From the NCBI GenBank assembly GCA_914767885.1, contig CAJZBQ010000034.1, forward strand, positions 352,501 to 416,500: a DNA stretch of 64,000 nucleotides. Direction: 5' to 3'. The notes under the pieces are model-generated. The model was not told where the DNA came from and did no database searches. It was given only the letters and a program-made list of their open reading frames with translations. The position numbers were made by a program, and so were the translations under genes. This document shows, piece by piece, positions 39,488 to 52,000 of the stretch. The first letter of the stretch is position 1. The number at the start of each line of letters is the position of its first letter. The DNA comes from Blepharisma stoltei. Lineage: Eukaryota; Ciliophora; Heterotrichea; Heterotrichida; Blepharismidae.

Positions 39488-40092
39488 TTAAAATAATGTA
39501 CAACTGCACGACACATTGTCGTTTGGCGCATTTGTTGGTTCCCTAATTGCAAGGATTCGGCTGTAAATTTCAAGTTGCCTTAAAAAGCCTTTGTTTGGCC
39601 TGGCATCTGGGTGAAGGTATTGCACAAAAAGCTTTGCTTTTCTGAGACTCCAGCGTCTTTGTTTCATTATGTAAGCTATAACTAATGATGTACTTCTAGA
39701 AACTCCTAATAGGCAGTGTACCATGACCCTTCCTCCGCTATTGATAGCATCTTCAATGAATTCAGCCGCTTCATCGAAGTACTTCAAGATATCAAATGAT
39801 GGAGAGTCCAGAATTGGAAATTGCTTATATCCTATTTATGCAATATATATAAAACAATAATAAGACCTATTTATAAATTAAAACAAAAATATGGGCACTG
39901 GCGAAGCCAGTGCTAAAATAATATAAAATACTAGGAGTAAACAAATCGTGTAGGGAAGTAAGGCTCAAGACCGGAACCTGTCCCAGCTATTAGGATATGC
40001 GTTATTTTGTATTGGAATAGGAGATTTAATTGAGATGCTTGCTCTTTACTTCCTAGATAAAGGCCTTCTTCTATTTCATCCAATAAGTACAT
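39488..40092 (-). CDS. Dual-specificity protein phosphatase (DUSP), one IES
   Basis: 166 residues after excision. N-terminal IEEGLYLGSKEQASQ and YKITHILI are the start of the DUSP fold; the catalytic loop is VMVHCLLGVSRSTSL (HCxxGxxRS intact), followed by the AYIMKQRRWSLRKA helix and PNKGFLRQL. It should dephosphorylate phosphotyrosine and phosphoserine/threonine residues, e.g. in MAP kinases. No docking domain, so an atypical small DUSP. Ends CSCTLF, a possible prenylation CaaX (CTLF). IES 39830-39933 lies between the N-terminal and catalytic halves; removal gives RFVYS|YKQFPILDSPSF. Confidence 0.92.
39830..39933. mobile_element. IES (104 bp) in the DUSP gene, with a perfect hairpin
   Basis: TA at 39828-39829 and 39932-39933. 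The interior carries GCACTGGCGAAGCCAGTGC (39895-39913), a 7-8 bp stem with a 4-base loop, AT-rich elsewhere. Excision restores the phosphatase frame exactly. Confidence 0.9.
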
Positions 40093-40736
40093 ATTAATTA
40101 TTAGCCAGCTTTTTAACTGGATATCGAGGCGAATTTAATTCCTTATTAATGCTTATTTGACAAGAAGCTCCTAAAGTAAGCTCTTAGAAAACCATCCATT
40201 ATTTAAATTTAGAATATATAGGCAATGAAAATGGAAATTAATCAGCACAAACCTGAAAGACAAAAGCATATAATTTGAAACTGATGCTATCAGAATAATA
40301 AAGCGATAAAAGTAATAAAATTTGAATTCGAAACGTTGGTAATGCTTTTAGAGATTTAAGTCTTTTCATTTATTTGATTTTCTGGTAAATTTTTAAAGCA
40401 AGAGCTTATTTTTTGTATGGGAGAAAATTTTACCATGTGAAGCCATTTATTTATAATTCTCTTAAAATTAAAATGAGACAATTCATTTTAAAGATGCTCT
40501 AATTTAGCTTAAATATAAAACTAACTAAAGTGAAAAAATTCTTAAAAAAATTAAAATCACTTAACAGTCTCTAATCGAGTATATCCCTCAATGAAGGTAA
40601 AAGAAAGTTTGAAAACCTCCTAATAGCCCAAAAGTGGAAATTTCTAGTAACTAAAAATATATTTATAATAATTTTAATATGTTAAATAAAAATAAAAATC
40701 ATTATTTCCAATCACAAATTATTTTTGTTAAAATTC
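40093..40736. other. Intergenic, AT-rich
   Basis: About 640 bp between DUSP and PDS5; no ORF, RNA gene or inverted repeat recognised. Convergent/divergent layout suggests it holds the DUSP promoter and the PDS5 3' region. Confidence 0.4.
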
Positions 40737-43700
40737 TTATTTTGGAGCTCTTTTTGACACAGAAGCATCATTGTTATTTCTCTTCCTTTTAAGCGAAGCT
40801 GGGGTGGCTTCATATTCCACATTTCTCACTACTTCCATCGGACTTGAAAGTCTAGCTTTATTTTCTGTTCTTTTCACAAAATACGTGCTTGGGATCAGAA
40901 TTTTTCTCTGCTCGTTCTCTGCATTTTCTCCATTCGCATAGTTTTTCACTAAATGATCCATCATGGTTTCACAAATTTCTTCTAATTCTTGGCCAATTTT
41001 ATTAGAATTTTTGTCAGTTTTTATTTCATGCTTTGGCTGAGTCCCTACCAGTTTGAATTTTTTCAGCTGTTTTAATAGATAAATTAAATAATCTGTATCA
41101 ATGTCTTTATGACTTTTATATAAAGCTTCTAAATAAGCAGCTATAAGTTTAAAAGCCATTTTACTGTCAAGTGACAGCTGAGCGATCACATAAATGAAAT
41201 AAGGGGTGTAGCTTTCTGGCTGCAACATTAAAAGCCTGTTTTGATCTTGCTGCTGAAGAGCTCCTGCTTTCATACCTTTAAATACTTGTAGCAAAGCTTC
41301 TCTGTATATTTTTGATTTGTGAGAATCAGACAAAAGTATCCCTAAAACTGATAAAAGTGGTGGAAGAAGCTTGGACCTTTGATATATATTTTTCAGCATT
41401 ATATCTCCCAACATATCACGATACGCAGGATTTTCACTAAAAACCAGCTCAGAAATCAGCAGCAAATGTTTCGCTTTCAAAAAATGCTTGTTTTCGCTCC
41501 TTCTTATAACTGAAAAAATTCCTTTCAAAGCCTGTATCCTATACGCATCTTCTTCAGCTTTGCTAAACAAATGTTTCAGCTTAAACTCCCCAGGGTTAAC
41601 AATAAAACTTCTTATATATTTTTCCAGCTTAAAGCACAATTTTATCAAAATTTTATAAATATCCTGCGCATTCATCACCCCTGGCCCATCAAATTTCCCA
41701 TGTACAGCCCATGCTACCAGAAGTCTTATCCCTTCAATTTTCGCCTGGGCTATTTCTGATATAATTTCGTCATCTTTTCCTGAGGGAGAATGCATTACAA
41801 GCAGCTCATTTATTGTGAATTTTAAAGCGGTGTTACTATAGTCAGAAAATCCGTCTGGGCAATTTAAAATAATTTCTCTTAAAGCTGCTAAGTGGGTGAT
41901 AAGCAATGATGGGTTTTCTGAGGTAACAAGTAACTTAGGGACTATAGAATCAAGCAAAGCGACCTGAATAAAATTGTTAGGCATTGAAGTAGCTGCAAGC
42001 TTGCTAGCGGCTTTGGCTTCTTCTACGGTGCCTCTTACACACATTTGGCGTAATATAAGCTGCAGGTCGCTTTTTTGCTTTTGGGTGAGTCTGATATTCC
42101 CTAAAATGCTGCATAGTAAATCTAGGAGTGGAGATTTATCAGCACATTCGTCTAAAAGTTCGAGGATTTGAGGAATAAATGGAATCACGATATCTGCGTA
42201 GGCTTGGCCGATATTTCTTAAAAGCTGCAAATTGTCTGGGTCATTGTTTATCAACATAGATAATCCATATTATTGTGAATTTTTACCTAATTTTTTTTAA
42301 ATTTTTACTTTACATAAAAATTTGCTTTTTTATATTAAATATTATACATAATTAGCACAAATTATTGTGTCTCCACATTTTGCTCTTAATTGATTGATTA
42401 ACCCTTGTATACTCTCGCTTTGTTTTTCTGCTAATTTTTTTAAATTAACCATTGCATTTAATTTTGTTGAATTATCAGCTGGAGCACATAAGACTTTAAA
42501 ACAGTCAGAAATTTCTTCATTTTTCAATAAGTTGCTTAATGCTGAACTATGCTGAATTTTGTTTTCTTTTATTAAGGTTGAGCTCAGCGGATCTTTAATG
42601 TGTCCATTAAAAATTCCAATTAATTCTTCAATTTCTGCTGGATTTTGGGAATGTAGGATGACTGCAAGTTTGTTTCCTCAAAATTGCTTTGACTGAATAA
42701 TGCTGCTGAATATAGGCCGAGTCTCAAAACTTAAATCTTTATAAAGCCCAACAAGAGCTAAAAAATGGTTATCCTTTAGTGTAGATAAAGGAAGAATTAT
42801 GTCTTCAATTGTATTAACAATAATAACTTGATCTTCTTCAGTGCCTATATCTTTATAAGCTTTTATAATATGGTTTGGGATAATAGAATAAACACTTTCT
42901 TTTCATGGGCTTAACGCATAGTGAAAAACTGCTTCATTATAATATATATTAGCTAAATATTTTATTGCTAAATTTCTGATTTGTTCTTTTTTGTCTTTAA
43001 TTCGTTCACATATTCTTTCCAATACTTTTTTAGGCAGAATTATATATTTAGAGCATTCACAAATAATTTTTACGGCTAGCTTTCTGACTTTGTCACTTTT
43101 ATCTCGTAGACGGTCTCCTGTGCATTTTAAAATTAAGTCAATTAAATCTTGTTTATCTCGATTATTTTTTACAAATTTTGGGACTGCATTTATAACGATT
43201 TCTCTAGCATTTTCAGTTTGATCATCGAATTTTTTTAAGTATTCTTTAAATAAATGAGAATGCAAGGTAGGGAGGACTGATTTTTTGGCTGATGCTAGTT
43301 TTCCAACCAGTTCAATAACTTTGTTTCCAATTTTTGCATCATTCATAAGCTCTGATAAAGAGCTTAGTAAGGTCAAAATGAAATCTGAATTAATTTTAAA
43401 TAGTCTGTAGGCTATTGAAAATTTATTGCTTCCTATCATTTGTGCAGTTTTGCATTCTTTTGATGAAATAAACAGTTTATATATATAATCATTTACAGCT
43501 TGTTTTATTTCTGATGGTAAATTTTGCAGAGCCATTTTGACTACCTTCATTCTTGGCTTTTTAGAATAAGAGTCAGCTAGTGAGGAAATGACTGGGTATA
43601 TTTGATTTTCTTTTACATCGTGAATTTCGTCAAACGTTGTAATGATTATCATGCTTATAGCAATTTCTTCAGAATGCCCGATTTCTTTAGGGATATTTTC

Positions 43701-44144
43701 AAGCAATGATTGGATTAGTTTGATGGCTATGTCTATGCATTTTGATTTTATTGCAATTGCCATTGCCCCTGTTTCTCCAATTACAGATATCATATGCATA
43801 ATTTGTGCAAAAGTGGGCTCATTATGGTCTTTTAAAAATTTTGCCACTCTTTCAAACAGCTCAAAAGCTTTTTTCACTTGTTTTTCTTTATAAATTGGAC
43901 TTGGTGCAACAATTCTTAAAATATCAGCTATACAGCAACCTATTATTAGCTGAAGTTCACTGTATTCTATTTCAGAAATCTCAATAAGTTTGTTCGCTAA
44001 ATTTTTAAATCCATTGACACTTGTGGGGCTTTGTGGAGACTCCGCCAAAGCTTTACTCAGATTTTTCAGCCTAATAGTGAGTTCATCAGTCTCTAGATCT
44101 TTACTTAAGTACTGCCCGCTTAAATATGATTCATCAATATCCAT
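40737..44144 (-). CDS. PDS5: PDS5 cohesin-associated HEAT-repeat protein, one IES
   Basis: 1,107 residues after removing 42263-42346. The N-terminus FKNLANKLIEISEIEYSEL and CCIADILRIVAPSPIYKE are the PDS5 signature (..CLADILRI.AP..PY). Then HEAT-like helical pairs throughout (RDKSDKVRKLAVKIICECSK; KDKKEQIRNLAIKYLANIYY). The C-terminus is basic (ATPASLKRKRNNNDASVSK). It regulates cohesin loading and release with Wapl. UGA Trp in LSPWKESV and KQFWGNK. Stop TAA, start ATG 44144. The IES removal joins ICANYV|SMLINNDPDN in frame. Confidence 0.9.
42263..42346. other. IES (84 bp) in the PDS5 gene
   Basis: TA at 42261-42262 and 42345-42346. AT-rich, no MITE signature. Removal rejoins two long open frames without shift. 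Confidence 0.88.
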
Positions 44145-44264
44145 TTTAAATTTACCTCCTTTAAGTTTAACTATTTATAATACTCTATATATTTTAATCT
44201 GGCGAAGGCTTATATCTAAATTATAATAAAAATTTTTACAGACTGAGCTTATAGGTATAGCTTA

Positions 44265-45332
44265 TTAAAATATTTCACATTTAGATTTCTTTTTTTCCTG
44301 CACTTTATTTTCTGCAGTTTTCGACCTTTCAATTGGCTTAGGCTCGGCTTTCTCTAAATCTGTTTTTCCAAATGTTTGGGCCCGATTATTAATTGGGTTG
44401 TGTTTTGTTTCTTCTACTTGTGGTCTTTTAGGGACTTTTGAATGCAAATTATGAGCATTTCAATCGAAAAAATAGTCGTATTCGAAGCCTTCTTGTAAAA
44501 ATAGGTCTCTGAATAGCCTTCGTAGGTAAGCATAGTCAGGTGCTTCTTCAAATTTCAAGTTTCTGCAATAACTTATATAAATAGAAAATTCTCTAGGAAA
44601 CCCTTCACATAGCACTTCTATTGACGTGCTCATTTTACTTTCTTTTATTTTCTGGTATTTTTCTTCTTTTCCTCTTGCCGAAATCCCTTGCCACGGCAAT
44701 GCCCCTCTCAAAAAATACATAATTACATATCCAATAGCCTCCAAATCATCTCTTCTGCTTTGTTCAATTCCTACATGTGCATTAATAGACGCATATCTTG
44801 CAGTCCCAGTCAAACTTTTTCCTTCCACATATGGGATATGTTTTTGTGTCTTAAAGTCTCGGTATTTTTTTGCCAGCCCAAAATCAATGATATGGACAAT
44901 ACTATTTCTCTTGCCAAGTCCAATTAAAAAATTATCGGGCTTTATATCTCTGTGTATAAAGCTTTTTGAATGGACGTATTCTACTCGACAAATAAGCTGA
45001 TCTGCTAGCATAAGCACAGTTTTCAAGCTAAATCTGCGGTTGCAGAGGCTGAAAAGATCTTCTAAACTTGGCCCTAGAAGGTCCATCACCATGACGTTGT
45101 AGTTTGCTTCTGCTCCATATCATAAAACCCCTGGGAGACCTGGGCCTCCTTGTAATAGCTTTATAAGCTTGCTTTCGTAAATTAATTGAGGGTGCCGAGT
45201 ATTCATGTTTTCAAGCTTGATGGCGACTTCGCTATTTGTCTGGATATCAGTTCCTATGAAAATTTCGCCGAATGAGCCACTGCCGATTTTTTTGCCGATT
45301 TGATACCTGCCTCCTATACGAATGTCATGCAT
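44265..45332 (-). CDS. Casein kinase 1 (CK1) family protein kinase
   Basis: 355 residues. Starts [33 protein letters not shown] lysine; [56 protein letters not shown] is the CK1 hallmark (SIN instead of APE), and LPWQG. UGA Trp at [13 protein letters not shown] and FFDWNAH. The C-terminal tail is charged with Lys/Glu repeats and ends KSKCEIF, a possible farnesylation CaaX (CEIF). Complete, no introns or IESs, TAA stop. It acts in many signalling pathways; isoform class is not clear. Confidence 0.96.
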
Positions 45333-46291
45333 ATTTAATTTCTTTTCTGCTATATTTTTGACTATTTAAGCATTTAATTGAGATCACTTTATGGTATTTT
45401 TGAAAAAGATTAGATTAGAGCTATTTGGCTGAAAGAGAGCCAGTGGATGCTGATAATATATATATATATAAATATGTATCTTATTAAGTTATCCTGAAAA
45501 TAATATCAGATTTTTACAACATTATAGGCATTTCTCACTAAGAATCTCTTATCACACACCTTGGGACCTTATGAAAAAGGCGATCTCTTCTCTATTCGCA
45601 GCCACTACATAATTTTTTTTTCACTTTTTATATGATAATCTGTGAATTTGGAATAATAAATAGGCAAATATATAAAATAAGAAAATAATGCTAATTAGAT
45701 TTTAGAAACCAAGCTAATTTCCTCTTGATGGAATTTTAATAGATAAATAAATATTATGTTTAATAATTGCTATTAAAGAGTGATTAATTAAATCCAAGCA
45801 TGCACCAGTACATATTTAAATGAATTATTATCTTGCCAGCTATAGACAGTCAGCTGCAAAAAATGCTCCCAGCGAGGCTCGAACTCGCGACCTTTGGCTC
45901 ATAAGACCAATGCTCTAACCAACTGAGCTACGGGAGCTTCCACAAGAGTGCTGAAACAGCCGATATTTATGGTGATTTAAAATTAATTATGGTACAATAA
46001 TTTCAATTATTAAAAAGACCTATAAATTTTTATTAATTTCTGATAGGCGTCCTAGTTAACTTAAAATTTTTATTTATTTTTATTTTCAGTTTTTCTTTAT
46101 ATTGATAAAGTTTAATTATATAATAACGATTCCTCTTATTATTCTATGCAAATAATTTAAATATATGAGCCATCACACACAAGTGCTGAAAGAAAATTTT
46201 TTAAAAAATAAATAATAGTTCAGATTATCATTAATTACTTAAATTTAAGTTTTAATTATTTTTATATTAATAAATTTAAAATAAATTTGAT
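45333..46291. other. Intergenic region holding a tRNA gene
   Basis: About 960 bp, AT-rich, with the tRNA at 45864-45937 as the only recognised feature. A short (TA)n run lies near 45460. No MITE ends seen. Confidence 0.5.
45864..45937 (-). tRNA. tRNA, anticodon UAU (tRNA-Ile by reading)
   Basis: On the minus strand: acceptor GCTCCCG pairing TGGGAGC; D-arm GCTCAGTTGGTTAGAGC; anticodon stem TTGGT/GCCAA with loop CTTATGA (anticodon TAT at positions 34-36); T-arm GCGAGTTCGAGCCTCGC; discriminator A. No intron. A T6 run follows immediately (ATTTTTTGC), the RNA polymerase III terminator. UAU reads AUA (Ile); G at position 37 is unusual for an ANN-decoding tRNA, so identity should be treated as probable. 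Confidence 0.9.
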
Positions 46292-47201
46292 ATGCATTCA
46301 AGAGCAGAACAAAAAAGATCAAAAGAAGGAACTCCACTTAGCTACTCTATTTGATCGTTTAGTCAATTGTAAATTCTATTATAGAGATGAAGCCAAAAGA
46401 GGTGGAACAGCTCCAGGTCCTTCAGAAAAGAATTTCTCTTACCCAAAAAAACTTCCAGCCAGCTCTCACAAGTTTACAGTGAATTCTATAAACTCTCCAA
46501 TCCTCCCACAAAGTAGCAAATTTTCTATGCGAGGGTCTGGCTGAAACTCCTCAGATATCCGAGCCCCTGTAAAATTGCTAACCATAAGGCGAGAAAATCC
46601 TAAACTCAGCACTTTAAAACCCCCAGAAGATCTAAAAAGGCCATTAACTATCAGTTACCAAGTCCCAGAAATTACAAAACTTAATGAAAACAAAAAGCAT
46701 AGGCCTCCTCCAAAACACAAAACCCCTCCAAAAGCGCTTAATTTATATCTGCCAGCTGGCAGCTGTACCCCACCTGAAGAAATTGCTACAAAAGACATGT
46801 TTGAAAAAACATGGTCTATCTGCCCAAAAGAGCCAGAACACAATGAGCCACAATATTCCGACCGAAAAACGACAGAATCCCCTACATTTAAGCATGCCTG
46901 AGATGAAGGTGTAACAAGGCCAAAAACCCAAAACGAAAAAACAAGGAGAATGCGCCTTTTAGCAGCTCAAGAAAAAGTGCAGCCATTATTCGGAAACGAC
47001 ATAATAAAAAATCCTGACAAATTATACGAAGTTCCTATCATTTTAAATAGAGACGAAAAATACACCCGACGAATTTTTAGCGCCCACATAATAGAAACAA
47101 ACAGTCCAAAATCCAAGCCAGCTTCTTATAAAACCGTGAAAGCTGCTTTTCAATCATCTTTAGATGGTGATTTTTTAAACCTTTTTGAGTCAACATCATA
47201 A
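46292..47201 (+). CDS. Unknown Lys/Pro-rich protein, one 16-nt intron
   Basis: 297 residues. Start ATG 46292 gives MHSRAEQKRSKEGTPLSYS; removing the 16-nt intron GTAAATTCTATTATAG (46369-46384) joins FSQL to DEAKRGGTAPGP. Rich in Lys, Pro and Ser, without membrane segments or recognised domains. Three UGA Trp codons (SIWSF, GSGWNSS, KHAWDEG). Most of the protein looks disordered, as in cytoskeletal or ciliary accessory proteins, but there is no direct evidence for that. TAA stop. The +1 frame overlapping the start (Met 46287) is excluded by the intron. Confidence 0.75.
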
Positions 47202-47280
47202 AAAATGCAATAATAATTTGATGTAGATATTTAATAAATATTATTCCTCCTTATTGAAGAATTTAAAAATCTAGCATCAT

Positions 47281-48714
47281 TTAAAATGTGTAGCCTGCAA
47301 GTCCACACCAGAACATGATGAATCCCATGATACCAATCAAGGTCATTATTATCATCACAGCCCAACAGATGAACAAGTCAGGCCTGGTCCATTTACCGGG
47401 CTTGGCTTTCATGTAGAACATGCATGGCAAAATAAAGCAGATGATTGGATTGGACACTGACCCCAAAAGTGTAAGGACAAGCGCGATATTTGGAATAATC
47501 AATGCAAGTCCCATTCCAGAAAACACCAAAATTGTGACAAGGATTAAGTAATTTCTCTTTGGGTACTCTTTACCCTTATAAATCAACGACAACGTCGCAT
47601 CCCTACACGGATGCATCAACAAAGGTGCTCCACAAAGCACTGTTATAAACATCGTAAACGAGCTCTATATAGATCTTACAATGATAACTGGGACATTTCC
47701 ATGAGGATATTTGGCACTCAATATATTGCTGGGAAAGTTATCTAACCCATGATACTCCTTATAGAAAGTTAAAAACCCAAAAACCCCGACTATGATATAA
47801 ATTATCATCACAGTCACCAACCCTCTCATTAAGAACTTGTAGCCTCGACCAGGGGTCCTTCTTTGCAGCTCTGTATAAATAAGCAACACATTGGGGTGAC
47901 AAGTGTAAGCAAAGACCACCAATGGACAAACCTCAAAAATGCTGTAGGCAGTAAACTCTGCCGGTGAAGCGTCTTCAAATCGATTGCCGATTTCATTTCG
48001 TCTGAGATCAAAAAACTCTGCTGTAACTACTATTGATAAATAAATGCAGGCTCCACAACTTAAAACTGATGTAAACCTAAGGACTGAAATCTTCTTAGCG
48101 ATTGAAAGGGGGAAGACGATTGCCGTAGTAATTATGATTCCTCAAGCGTAATCACTGTCAAGAAGCCCTTCATTAATTCCTAATAATCGAAATGCGTGTG
48201 GTCCTAGGCTCTTAAGCAAAACGACATAAGCTATATAAGTTCCGTAATTGTTAATAATCATATTAATTTCTGAAAACGTCCTCATCTTAGGGCCGTATAA
48301 GTGCTCACCAACACCTTCATATGTAGGAACTTTTGTTAAGTCTGATACTATAACTAACAATTGGCATGTATAAAGACTCACAATAAACCCTGCAATAAAA
48401 AGAAAGATACCCATATATAGCCCAGCTAAATTTATTGCATAAGGCAGGGTCAAAATTCCTGCTCCAATAGTGGAAGCTATGATTGTGAAAACGCTGCCCT
48501 TTAGAGATCCAGGGCTGAATTTCTTTTCTATTAATCTTTTCGGAGCTCCAAAGACTCTGGCGATTTTTTGCCGTGGAGACATTGGACCAATTGAGTCCAT
48601 TTCTCTCGTAGTCTCGTTGTCTCTCATACTTAAATGCTCTAATTGTTTTTGGTCTTCTTCTAATAAGAACACTTCACCCATCTTAATTATTTCACCATGA
48701 GAAATAACACTCAA
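47281..48714 (-). CDS. Amino acid permease, AAAP/SLC38-like, one 15-nt intron
   Basis: 472 residues, about eleven membrane segments. TM1 has the family motif GSVFTIIASTIGAGILTLPY (GxGxLxLP), then YMGIFLFIAGFIVSLYTCQL and CHPNVLLIYTELQRRTPGRG. The N-terminal 70 residues are cytosolic and acidic. The intron GTAAGATCTATATAG (47665-47679 on the plus strand, complement) restores PVIIS|SFTMFITVLCG. UGA Trp in SDYAWGIII. Likely moves neutral amino acids across plasma or lysosomal membrane. TAA stop; Met 12 is an alternative start. Confidence 0.9.
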
Positions 48715-49004
48715 TTACGTCATAGCATTAGGGGTTTTAATGCATTTGATACAAAAAAAGAGTTATTTATCTTTCGCTTTTAATAGGACTTATGCCTTGG
48801 GTTGCGGTGAAGCTAACATAATTTTTAAGAAAAAATAAGGATAATTTTTATCAGGCCGGATCAGAACGTTATAATCTAGATTAAATTTAAACCAAATACA
48901 AGAAAATCAAAATATTTACATTAAAAAAACAGAAATAATGCTCTTTTTGGTTTAAAAGTTTGCCGCGGACAGTTTTTATTCATATCACCATTTTAATTAT
49001 TTCA
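48715..49004. other. Divergent intergenic spacer
   Basis: 290 bp between two divergently transcribed genes (permease and potassium channel). AT-rich in part, no motif recognised; it must hold both promoters. Confidence 0.4.
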
Positions 49005-52000
49005 ATGAATAAAAGAACCGGAGTTGACACTTCAGTCAACTTGGACGAAACTACTAATGAAACCCAAGACTTAAGACCTCCAGAAAACCCAAATAATAGA
49101 AGAAGATCACGTATCTCTCAAATGCATATTGATACAAGGAGACATTCAAAGCTTTCAACCACTTCAGTATCATCAATCGGTGAAAATCTGAAAAATAGTA
49201 AATCCTATACAGATAACCCTGTCCTTAAGAAAAAGAACAACTCAATGCCTACTATTATTTTACTGAAACTAACAGGCTCAATCTTCCAAGCAATTTTAAC
49301 TGTTTTTGCTTGTATAGTTTATGTTATGAGCACATATATAGGAGATGAGCAAACAATGTTTTTTAACTCACTAGAGCTCGCAATTGCAATATTATTTACA
49401 ATAGATTATATCCTTGGGTTTATTACTGCAATAGATAAAAAGAAATTTATGCTGAAACCTCTTAATATCATTGACATTGTTATTATTCTCCCAGTTTACA
49501 TCACTCTTTTAAGTGTAAAACACATTTAGCCTTCATCACATAGCTCTTTGACGTTTACTAGGTTTATCCGTGTCGTTAGAGTTATCAGAATCTTAAGATT
49601 ATACAGACTTTTTGCAGTAAAATTTATTTAGTTATCAAAAGCTGAAGACCAGCCACAAGGAGGCTTTGTGATACAGTCTTCAGAAGTAGCCAGACAAATA
49701 ATGATAGCGATTTTAACAGTTTTTACCTTGATTTTTATATCTGCAGGAGTAGTGCTGGCACTACAAAATACCAATGATTTTCAGATCACTTTGCCAGTTC
49801 CAGGTGAAACTATGACTTTTGAAAAGGCATTATATTTTATTATAATTACAACTTCAACTGTCGGGTATGGAGATATGAGTCCATCTACTAAGCTTGCTAG
49901 AGCTATCATAGGTCTTTATATCATTATTGCTGTCATCATTATGACTCAACAAACTTCAAAGCTCGGCGAGCTCATGAAAAATAGTTCTCCTTACAAAAAT
50001 CCTTATAAAACAGAACCAGGCAAGCACATTGTAGTAACTGGAAAGTTCAATGCTACCACCCTTTATAGGTTCTTAAAAGAGCTTTACCACCCTGATCATG
50101 ACATGCCAATGACCGAATGCAAAGTTTTAATTGTAAACTCAGAGCCTCCAAGCAAAGATATTTTAGCTATCTTAAACCATCCTATGTATGAAGAAGCTGT
50201 AAAATACCTAGAAGCTGATTTTATGGGCGAAGAAACGTTAAAGAGTGCAGCAATTGATATAAGTCGAGGAGTTGTAGTCCTGACAAACCAATATGAAGAC
50301 GAAATCGCTAATCAAGACGTCAATGCTATATTAGCGTCTAGTGCTGTTAAAGAATTTTCAGCTGAAACTCCAGTCTTTCTTCAGCTTGTCAGACCTGATT
50401 TGCTTATGCATCACTATTGGGCAGGTTGGGAAACTGGATTCAGCACTTGGAAATTTAAACTTTCTATGCTGTCTGCCAATGCATTTACACCTGGCTTTAG
50501 CACTTTGCTATCAAATTTAATGATTTCTTCCTCTGGGATAATGAAAAAAGAATGCTTTGGAAATCATTGGGTAACTGAATACATTGCAGGGCTCTCTAAC
50601 GAAGTTTACTACTACAAATTTCCAAAGCATTTAATAGGAGCAAAATACACAGACGTCGTCAAAGCATTTTATTTCAAAAATGGCTCATTGATTATAGGCA
50701 TCCAAACTAAATTAAATGACGCTACAGAAATTTTATTGAACCCTGTGGATTATTATATCAAAAAAAGTGACAGAGCTTTTATGATCGCTGAAGGCATTGA
50801 AGATGCAAAAGAAATTGAAGAACTTGATATACATGAAATTGGAGTAGAGCCGGTTAAATTTGAAATGTTTGAGCAATTAAGACAGATGAAAACGCCACCA
50901 CCGATAAAAAGTGTATATAAACCTATTGAAGAAAGACATTTACTTATGTGGGGAACGGATTTGAGAGGGTCTGTATGGGATCATATTATTGTGTTTGGGA
51001 GACTTGAGCATTTAGAAATTTTATTGGAGACTTTTGCGAAAACTATAAAATTAAAAATAAATAGATAAATATTTTTAATGGAAAAAATATGTGAATATTT
51101 ACTTGAAGGAGAATAGTAATCAATTGGTTTGTTATGTGTCTGATCAGCCTCCTGATAATAAATGAAAAAGAATTTCACAAACATATAGAGACGCTCTGTA
51201 CTTAGAATGCTCTTTTTCTGATGTAGAAGAGCTTTCACACACTGCAATAAGTTTTGCTTATCACACAATTTTATTACCTCCCCCCCATTAAATTGAACAG
51301 TAAAACCTGCTCAAAGTTAAAATTTTTTTTTTCAAAAAAATTATATACGAATTTTATTTTATTTATAATTAATGAAGAAATTAAACGATTCAATGTAAAA
51401 ATTGCTTAGATTAGATTACGATAGGTATTTATAGTCCCCACTTCCTGAAGTGCCGTGCGTTCGGTAGGTGTGTGCCTGCGGGGCGGGCTCCCTCAAGTCA
51501 CTTTGGGCCAGGGCCGAAATCCCCGGTTTTTCGATAGATCCATTTTCAGAACTACCCCACCCTGGGTAGTTTATGCCCAGATCGTCCCATTGAGGAGCCC
51601 TTAGAACTGGAGAAACTAGCCCTGAAAATTTTGTCTGATCTGTCTTCCACTTTTTCTCCGGATCATCTCCGAAGAAAAACAAACGCGGTTGCGTAGATTC
51701 GGGACAGGCACGAAGCAGCTGAGGCAGATGAGTCGCCCTGCCTCTATCGGACACCCGTTCTGGAGCTGGACGCTGCTAATAAAAAAGATGAAAAAACTGC
51801 TGTTCGAGCCAGGCCACTAGTCAGTGGAAATAGTGCTGGGCCTCTCACTTCGATACTAAACCGACCCTTGGGCAGTTCTTTGTATCAAAAAAACGTGTCC
51901 GAATATGCATAAGGACACCCCAGCAGGAAGGGCAGGTCGCTTGTCACCGGCCATTTTATATATATGTGAAAACTGTTTAAATAATATTCTATTTACATTT

